A DNA stretch of 64,000 nt from Adineta steineri (taxonomy: Eukaryota > Rotifera > Eurotatoria > Adinetida > Adinetidae), in the NCBI GenBank assembly GCA_905250115.1, contig CAJNOI010000279.1, positions 1-64,000 of the forward strand, given 5' to 3'. Under the pieces are notes generated by a model. It ran no database searches, was not told the origin of the DNA, and saw only the letters and a list, made by a program, of their open reading frames with translations. Positions 56,344-64,000 of this stretch are shown here, piece after piece (the stretch's first letter is position 1; each line of letters starts with the position of its first letter). Position numbers and translations under genes: made by a program.

Positions 56344-57813
56344 ATGCCACTCACCATTGTACAACTCGATTTAATTGGCCGATATCTTAATATATATTTC
56401 GGTTCATTCATGCTTATTGCTGGTCTATTAGGATCATGTATTAATTTATGGTTATTCACACGTCATCGTTTTCGAAAAAGTCCATGCTCAAGATTTGTTA
56501 TTGCATCTAGTTTATTCGATATTCTTCATTTAATCGTAGCTCTATTTCTTCGTGTTTTGGCTGACGGTTTTGGTAAAGATCCAGCATCATCAAGTGTTAT
56601 TGGATGTCGAATTCGTTATTATCTGTAAGTAATTATTATTAAATAAGTTCTAGTTAGAAATATCTATACACGCTGTTTATTTACTATACAGAATCTTTAT
56701 TGATAAACAATATCAAATATTAGTACTAATAGATATCGTGTTAAACGGAATGAAGTCGTTGGTGTTCTTTTGACCTGAATAAAGACTGAATATGAATTAA
56801 TTACTAATAGAAATTATTTTACAAAAGAGAGAACCATCTAAACTGATAAAAAATGTCCTTATCATAATACGGATATAATGAATTATATATAGAAACTTTT
56901 ATTCATAATATTTTCTAAAAAAAGTATTAATCCGAACGTACCTTTTGTATATAGTTGTTCGAAAACGTACTCTATGAGGAATATTTAATACTAATATTAA
57001 TCATAGTTTATGAAAGATTTTTATCGAATCTATGTTTGTTTATTCAATAGAATTACATTTTCGGCTTATGCATCTCTTGGTTGTCGATGTTTGGCTAGTT
57101 TTGATCGATATGCATGTACTTCTCGTTCTATATCATTTCGAGAATGGAGTTCATTTAAAATAGCATATAATTTCTTAATTATAAACACTTTTATATGGAT
57201 CTGTTTTGCTCTACCAAATTTTCTATACTTTAATCTCGTACCAATTGGTCCTGCACGCGTTATATGCCATATTGCAGAAAAAGCATATTCCAATTATTTT
57301 GCATATTTTGTTAATCCTGTTTTATATTTTTCTCTACCATTGATTATAATTATTACATTAGCGATAAAAACTCATAAAAATCTACGCTTAATGAACAAAA
57401 CAAAACGAATAAAACGTCTTGAACGACGAATGGCTTCAGTAAGATTTTTTTTTATTAAAATTATTTATTCTATATTATTTATTTAGATGATTATTTTACA
57501 AGCTATAACAAATTCAATCTCTTCAATTCCATATGGTATTCAATTCTTTTATTCTGTTATTACATTTACATCAGAAAAAGATGAATATCGTCGAGCTCAA
57601 GAAAACTTATTTTTACAAATTACTCGTCTATCATATTATATAAACTTTATATCTGCTTTTTATATATATTATGTTTCATCAAAACAAATTCGATCAACAA
57701 TTAGACGAACTATTCTAAGACAAAAAAAATTAAGTACTCCAAGTACATCTTCGAGTAGCAGTTCGAAAAATCAATTCAGTGACAAATATGCATCGAGGAA
57801 AAGTTTTAAATAA
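56344..57813 (+). CDS. Class A (rhodopsin-like) GPCR
   Basis: A seven-transmembrane receptor of 331 residues in three exons (56344-56624, 57051-57438, 57487-57813). I start at MPLTIVQLDLIGRYL because a splice acceptor directly precedes it. TM1 is around YFGSFMLIAGLLGSCINLWL, followed by FTRHRFRKSPCSR and TM2. The TM3 end has the DRY motif in CRCLASFDRYACTS. TM4 (WICFALPNFLYF), TM5 (NPVLYFSLPLIIII) and a basic third loop (NKTKRIKRLERRMAS) follow. TM6 (MIILQAITNSISSIPYG) and TM7 (RLSYYINFISAFYIYYV) precede a Ser-rich tail. NPxxY in TM7 is not conserved, as in many rotifer peptide-receptor-like genes of the FMRFamide or orphan type. The ligand is unknown. Confidence 0.88.
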
Positions 57814-58072
57814 ATCTTTAATGTACATTTAAATGTAATATAATAAATTATTTGTTTAAATATTTTAATAACATTTGATATAGGTTATGCTTTGTCAGTA
57901 AATCTTTCTTTTAAATTGAGAAATGAGTATGGACTCAAGAGTTCAATCAGTTTAAATCATATTTTGTGTATTGAAGAGGATGAATATAGTCTTTTGACAT
58001 ATAATAATTAAAAATTTTCATCGCATGATATGACAAAAATAGACATGTCAAGTAAGGGAAATGATTTGTAAT

Positions 58073-58633
58073 TTATTTTTCTAAATCAATGTAGTAATTA
58101 AGGCGAATTTCATGTTTAACTTGTTCATCATTTATATAAGCATTTCTATCGATATCACCTAATTTTGCTCCCATGGCAGCATAAAATCGGCAAGCCGATA
58201 CGTTTGTATTTTGTGTTTCAATACTCATATGTTTGGTTTTACCTTGTTGTTTAGCCCATTGAACAGCATATTCAAATAATGCTTTTCCCACTCCTAAACG
58301 TCGATAGGAAGGATCAACACGAAAATCACATAGTGCACATTCAGGCATTTCTACAATAGCACCACCTATAACTTTATCATTTTGAGTTGCATCGAATGCA
58401 AGAAAAATTCCCCAATTAGTTGTATCCATATTAGACCATAAATGAGATGAATCGGAATTAAGTAATTGATCGTAATCTTTTATGTATGATGTAAGTAGTG
58501 GTCGTTCAATAAGTTTAATTTGTTCATTATTATCATCGATAACATCGTAGATTGAATGAACTTCAAATGATATGGGTGTATTACTAAATTCAGATAAACG
58601 TGAACTATCAACTTGAACTATATGAAATGTCAT
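58073..58633 (-). CDS. GNAT acetyltransferase, streptothricin-acetyltransferase-like
   Basis: An intronless frame of 186 residues from ATG 58633; an upstream ATG at 58675 would add a hydrophobic 14 residues. I prefer the inner start (MTFHIVQVDSS) because it fits the family's usual N-terminus. The acetyl-CoA motif A region is CDFRVDPSYRRLGVGKALFE, with the Arg/Gly loop R-R-L-G-V-G-K. It is followed by SIETQNTNVSACRFYAAMGA, the motif shared by bacterial streptothricin acetyltransferases and related GNATs. The C-terminus ends HEIRLNYYIDLEK. Likely activity is N-acetylation of a small amine. The bacterial look and lack of introns suggest horizontal gain, common in bdelloids, but this rests on motif resemblance only. 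Confidence 0.85.
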   Translation of the reverse strand: MTFHIVQVDSSRLSEFSNTPISFEVHSIYDVIDDNNEQIKLIERPLLTSYIKDYDQLLNSDSSHLWSNMDTTNWGIFLAFDATQNDKVIGGAIVEMPECALCDFRVDPSYRRLGVGKALFEYAVQWAKQQGKTKHMSIETQNTNVSACRFYAAMGAKLGDIDRNAYINDEQVKHEIRLNYYIDLEK

Positions 58634-59106
58634 GGAACAAAAAATAACTAAGACAATTTCATTTATAAATACCAAATGCCAGAAGAGAATATCGTGATAG
58701 AATAAATTTAATATTTAGTTGGTTTTTAGTGTTGTCCAATCAAACAAAAGTAACTAAATATTTTTTCGATCACTTACAACCATGATAAAACTTCATAAGA
58801 CCGCGATTTATTTTTCTAAATGTATTCTCAAAAAATTATATCATACCAATCGTTCATAGTTTATAAACGATAAATATTTTATTGTAAAAGAAGTTTTTTA
58901 TAACACAGAACTTATCAATAAGCAATATCAGTTTTTCACTAAACATCATCGTTATCGAAATAATAACGAATTATAATAACAAGAAAAGAAAAACAAAACT
59001 ATCTGAACAATTTATACGAGCAACAAATGAATACTTCAGAAAATATATCACATCTAGTAACTGACTAGAATCATTCTAATGGCAAAATATTTGTTAATAA
59101 GAAAAA
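58634..59106. other. Short intergenic region
   Basis: About 470 bp of AT-rich sequence between two minus-strand genes. It should hold the acetyltransferase promoter and the receptor's 3' end. No distinct element is seen. Confidence 0.5.
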
Positions 59107-60998
59107 CTATATCAATTGATTGAGTTTAAATGCAAGTGTTTGTGCTTTCATACGCATATCAGAATCGGCTGTCCAACATGAATCAATTAATGAACACAAT
59201 TCATGAATAATCTATACAAAAAAAGATCATCGTATGTCAAATATTTTTTTACAATAGAAATTACAAACCATAGCATATTGTTTATCTTTTACTTGTCGAA
59301 TAAGTGTTGGTCGTAATCGACGAACAATCACGATATCATAAATCTGAGCAGCAAAAGAAGGTCCACCAGGATTATTTGTAATATATTCTTCATAGGGTGC
59401 TTGATATACTTCAAGTAAATTAAAATAGATATACATTATATTAATTTTTATGATTACCTGTTATTGGATAAACATCACATTGTCTTATTATTTCCCACAT
59501 AACTAAGCCTAAGGCATACATGTCTACACTGTATAAAGCATCATGAGTATATGCAATGACACCTTCAAGTAATTCTGGTGCCATATAACGCATCGTACCA
59601 ATTTGTACAAAATCTTTTTCAGTTAATACTTGAGGTAGAGCAATGGCAATACCAAAATCAGCTAGGCATAAATTTAATTCATTTTTACAAATAAGTATAT
59701 TTGTTGATTTAATATCACGATGGACAATTGTCATATGATTTTTATTTTGTCCTACATGTAAATAAGATAATGCTGATGCAAGTGAACGAAGAAATATTAA
59801 ACATTGATTTATAGTTAATGTTCGATTAGGTTCACGTAAATATGATTGAAGTGTACCATTTTCATAATAGGGTAATATAAGATATAAATGTGAATTATAT
59901 TGACCATCAGATAGAATTCTAGAAAGAAAGAGTATATATTGATAAGATAACATTTTTTCTTTCTTAGCGCAGAGAGAGAGAGAGAATATGATAAGGATAT
60001 GATGTAACTCAGTAGAAACCCTGACATATATTCTTGACGGTCGATTTTGATTCATCCAAAATGACAGTAAGACACTTGTTTTTTTTCTATGAATGTATTA
60101 ATCAATAGGATACACTATTTTCTTATAATAATCGATTATCGAACATACTACAAATTTTAGGTAAGATAGAATTTTACATACTTAATAATTGATTCATGTT
60201 TAATAGATTTAAGTAATGTAACTTCATTTTTCCATATTAATAGATCTGTTTGTTGATAAACTTTAAGAGCAACAATATCATCATTAAATACACCTTTATA
60301 AACAATACTATTTTTTCCCGAAATTATTTTTTGTGCAGAAAAAAATAATTGTTCTATTGAAGTTGTTGTTGTTAATGATGATGATGATGATTTTCTAAAT
60401 GATGTATTAGCTTTATTCTCATGTCTATTTCTTAATGATTTCCATAAACTAAATATAAACGTGATTAGAATAATAAACAACGTACAACTAAATATGATTA
60501 AAAATAATTTCCATGAAAAATATTCTTCGTCTATAATAACAACATTCGTTTTTGTTGTATGATCGATTAAAATCGAACGATATGTTGTTGTTGGCGTTGT
60601 TAATAATATTGTCCAATTAAGTGTACAATTATTTGTTGAACAACAACATGAAAATGCTTGAGAATTAACTGCATCCATCTCTAATATACATTGTTTGGAT
60701 TTTAAACATTGTTCATCACTTTGTATCGTACTTAATTGTTTAATAAATATATTTCCTGAATAATTATAATAAACTCCAAGACATGCATCTTGATTTTCTA
60801 ATACATTTGAAAATGTACAATTTGATTGACAAGTTTTTATTAAATAATTTTCCGCGGAATTTATTTTCTGTGGTAAATAAATTGGACAGACAAGCGCATA
60901 GTTTATATTAATGAGATTAATAAAAAAAAGCAAAACTTTATTTTTAAATTAATAAGAAAAATTTTTATTCGAAATAAATAAAACTTACTGAATATCAT
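59107..60998 (-). CDS. TGF-beta/BMP type II receptor Ser/Thr kinase
   Basis: A single-pass receptor kinase in five exons (60998-60989, about 60934-60183, 59919-about 59460, 59423-59271, 59213-59107). The tiny first exon (ATG ATA TTC A) starts a signal peptide. The ectodomain is Cys-rich and ends with the CCxxxxCx box as FSCCCSTNNCT, typical of this receptor family. A TM segment (FLIIFSCTLFIILITFIFSL) leads to the kinase: KIISGKNSIVYKG loop, VALKVYQQ lysine, HRDIKSTNI catalytic loop, LADFGIAI, IGTMRYMAPELLEG and SVDMYALGLVMWEI. The CW motif near the end is SLIDSCWTADSDMRMKA. The VDMYALGL and YQAPYEEY signatures and absence of a GS box favour type II (activin/BMP type 2). It ends soon after the kinase and lacks a long BMPR2-like tail. 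Confidence 0.88.
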
Positions 60999-61311
60999 AT
61001 TGAGAAGTTGATCTTTCTTCTCCTTTTTTTTCCCTATATATATTTTAATTTAAATGTACGGCAAAAGTTTCGATATGTTAGATGTCGCTAGATAAAATCA
61101 AATAAAAATGAATCATTGAATTTTACGATAAGATTAGAAAATAATTTCTTTTTTTTTCATGTTCTGTATTTAAAAAGAATTTTTTTTGTTTCGAAAAGAA
61201 AAAGAAATCTTGGTAAAATACTGATAGGCTTACTTGTTTATTTATCAATCTTTTCTTTGTGTTTTTTGTTCTATAAATTGGTTGTCTTATTTTATCGACT
61301 TGTTTATCTTA
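60999..61311. other. Divergent intergenic spacer
   Basis: About 310 bp between divergent genes, presumably holding both promoters. It is T- and A-rich, without a motif I can name. Confidence 0.5.
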
Positions 61312-64000
61312 ATGCGTGCATCATTAAGCAAGTCCGATAATGCATTGAGCAGTCTTACTAGTGTTATCAATAGTCGATTTAAACGTCATCATAGTATTGA
61401 TGATGATTATCCTGTGATATCATCATCGTCATCATCAAATGATGAAAAAAAAATTCATGTAGATACTCATTCGGATCATCGTGTACCATTAATAAATGAT
61501 GATGATAATAATAATACTGCTGCAACAACAACAACTACTACTACTAATCAACAGATGATATTTCAAAAATCGTTATTTTCATCCGAGCTTATGGTAAGAT
61601 AATTTGAAAGAAGTCAAGAAGAAATATTTTATGATTTATTATTTTAGAAAGTTGTCGAATGGTTTAATCAACTTAATGATCGACAAAAGGAAACATTACT
61701 TCGAGAAATACTTGTAAGTATATGAAAAATATTGAAATATTCGTCTAAAAGAGAGATTATTGGATTTTGTATTTAGTGTGATGATAGAAATGAATTATTT
61801 TCTAAAGATATGCTACTTTCTAATATAACAAAATTTGTATCGTTCACTGCTGCTTTATTAAATAGTTGATATGATTTTTGAACTTTGATACCTTATTATT
61901 AATAGTATATCGCTATGTATATTAGATAAACAATTTCATATACCCTTATGTTTAAAGGTTATTTTATTTTAGAATTCATGTTCCAGTCCTCAATGGCATA
62001 TATTATCATTGTTAACAACTGATAATTGGCATCGAGATTGCCCGTCGGATTGTTCAGATCCATTGGCACAATTACCATTTGATATATCGTTCTATATTCT
62101 ATCTTTACTCGATCCAGGTTTGATTTCTTTGTTTTTTTAATAAAATTCGAAAACTAACATTTCTTTTTTCTAGTATCATTAGCTCGATGTTCACGTGTAA
62201 ATAAATTATGGTATTATTTATGTTCACATCCAGAATTATGGCATCAATTAGCTAAACATAAAAAATGGTCATTTTCATCACATTTACTTGATCAACAACA
62301 AATAGAATTTCATACAAATGAACAGAGACAAGCACAAGTATTAACTAAATTTCATAAAAAAATAGAAAAAAAACAATTTTCGTTTTAGTGGAAACAAATT
62401 TTCATCGAACGTTATCGTCTTCGTTCTCGTTGGTTAAATGGAAGATGTGATGTTAAAACATTCCATGGTCATGTTGAAGGTAAAACTAAATCTAATCAAT
62501 ATTACATAAAATATATGTATATCTTTAGGCGTTTCTTGTGTTCAATTTGATAGTCAAACAATTATAAGTGGTTGTACAGATGGTACAATTAAAGTGTAAA
62601 ATTTTCTTTTGATTAATATTGAAAAGAAAATGATTCATTTTATTTATTTTAAGATGGGATATGAATACTACAAATGAGATTATAACTCTTGTTGGTCATT
62701 CACGCAGTGTCAGATGTTTACATGTTGATGGTATCAATGAAGTACGATTAGTTAGTGGATCGAATGATCGTAGTATCAAAGTAAGAAAGAAATTTTTTTT
62801 ACTAATAAGATAATAATTTCATGTGCGCTTTAATTAAGGTTTGGAGTATATCAATTAATCAAACGTGGTCAAAATGTGCATGTAAATTAACTTTATTAGG
62901 TCATACAGATACTGTTCGATGTCTCGTCGTTCGAGATGATATATGTGTAAGTGGTAGTCATGATCATTCTGTTAAAGTATGGAATTTAACGAATGGATCA
63001 TGTCTTCAAACATTAGTGTATGTATTATTTATTTGTTTTTTTGTTTAAAATTTTTTATTTTATTTATAGTGATCATACAGATAAAGTACTTTGTGTTCAA
63101 TTTAATTGGCAGTATATTGTCTCAGGATCAACAGATAAAACAATAAAAGTATTAATTAAAGAATAATCTTTATTTTTCAAAATATTATGAATATATATAT
63201 ATATTTAGATTTGGCATTATTCAGATGGTTCTTGTTTACGTACGTTATCGGCTCATAATGGTTCAGTAACATGTCTTTATTTTGATCAAGAACAAGATTT
63301 AATCGTGTCAGGTAGTCTTGATTATGATATACGTTTTTGGCAGTTATCAACAGGTGATTGTTGTCAAAAAATTGATTGGATATCAAAAGAAGGACATCGT
63401 GGTGTTATTCGAGCATTAAAAGCAGATAGTTGGCGTGTTGTTAGCGGAGCTGATGATAAGACAATTAAGGTAAGAATGAAAATCTAATTTTATCATAGGT
63501 AGCATGTTGTACTGATTAATCTGTGCGTCATAGACTGAAGTAAATATTAGAGTTTTCCAGGTCAATTTTTCTTTTCAATGACATTTTCAAATAATGTCAA
63601 TAACGTCTGTTAAGAGATTTTGTTAGTTATTTTTAATAACAGAAATCATCAGGTGAACTATGCATTGAGATAGAGGAATAAAAGAGAAGTGCACCTTAGA
63701 CTCTCTTTTAAGAACAAGATAAAAACCAAGTCATTATGAGAACTAGATGAAATATTTTGTGTTTTTATGACTTCTATTTTAAATGAATGCATTAGATTAT
63801 AAAATATGCATGACTCTAGAGATATATTTCGAAAATTACTACATAGAAATAATATATTTTTTTTTGTTACTTAGGTATGGGATATACGAACTGGTGTTCG
63901 ATTATGTACATTAAAAAATCATACCGATGGTGTCACTTGTCTTTCGTTTAATGATTATATGATCGTGTCGGGTTCATTTGATGGCAGTGTTAAATTATGG
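61312..64000 (+). CDS. F-box/WD40 protein, partial at the window end
   Basis: Substrate-recognition subunit of an SCF ubiquitin ligase by domain content. The proposed start is MRASLSKSDNALSSLTS at 61312. Then come a low-complexity Ser/Asp/Asn/Thr linker, a helical segment (VVEWFNQLNDRQKETLLREI), the F-box (LPFDISFYILSLLDP, SLARCSRVNKLWYYL, about 62080-62240), a linker (FIERYRLRSRWLNGRC), and at least six WD40 repeats. Repeats end in TIKVWD, SIKVWS, SVKVWN, TIKIWH, DIRFWQ and TIKVWD-type motifs, with VSGS turns throughout. At least ten short exons are visible; one intron (about 63472-63874) is longer. The reading frame is open at base 64000. The overall order resembles FBXW7/beta-TrCP-type proteins; I cannot assign the orthologue. 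Confidence 0.9.

Noticed and set aside
58634-58675. Upstream start for the acetyltransferase giving a signal-like N-terminus
   Set aside because: GNATs of this type normally start near MTFHIVQ; the extra 14 hydrophobic residues read like AT-rich upstream DNA. Not excluded.
1-64000. CRISPR arrays, bacterial operons or prophage
   Set aside because: The window is intron-containing animal DNA; tandem repeats present are satellites, not spaced identical direct repeats.

Overview
The window is nuclear DNA of a small animal, most probably a bdelloid rotifer (Adineta/Rotaria type). It is strongly AT-rich. Genes are split by many short GT-AG introns, mostly about 45-70 nt, and encode plainly metazoan proteins: a TRIO-type RhoGEF/kinase, an ABCA exporter, a TGF-beta type II receptor, a class A GPCR and an F-box/WD40 protein. 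Bdelloid-like traits also appear: degenerate TGTGGG (the bdelloid telomere unit) dispersed in intergenic DNA, a duplicated-domain ADP-ribosyltransferase of the type expanded in these animals, a bacterial-looking acetyltransferase, and splice acceptors just upstream of several start codons. The species cannot be fixed from the sequence alone.

Layout. 1-332: end of an unrecognised gene. 333-7207: repeat-rich intergenic DNA with ACCCTA-like arrays, a hAT-type element, a long foldback palindrome, a 51-bp AT-rich minisatellite in 295-bp higher-order units ending in a 37-nt poly-G run, and small GTGGGTG/CACCCAC hairpins. 7208-7846 (-): intronless secreted orphan. 9285-16418 (+): 20-exon ABCA transporter. 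17262-17590 (-): partial gene. 19427-22027 (-): membrane-anchored ectodomain gene with one in-frame nonsense codon. 23961-24978 (+): secreted protein cut by a 100-N gap (24979-25078). 25094-42793 (+): TRIO/Kalirin-type gene, 3' half only.

42997-47205 (+): two tandem secreted Mn/Fe superoxide dismutases and a DASH cryptochrome, all close behind TRIO with about 200-bp gaps, which looks operon-like. 49346-51295 (+): double ART-domain protein. 51296-56343: AT-rich intergenic DNA with a decayed hAT transposase. 56344-57813 (+): GPCR. 58073-58633 (-): GNAT acetyltransferase. 59107-60998 (-): type II TGF-beta/BMP receptor. 61312-64000 (+): F-box/WD40 gene running off the window.

Most genes are unrelated housekeeping or signalling genes. 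The one functional grouping is the SOD-SOD-cryptochrome run (superoxide removal and a blue-light/UV flavoprotein), plausible for desiccation- and radiation-tolerant animals, though co-regulation is inference. The hairpin family, satellite arrays and transposon remnants lie almost entirely in 1-24 kb and 47-54 kb. The TRIO cluster is free of them.
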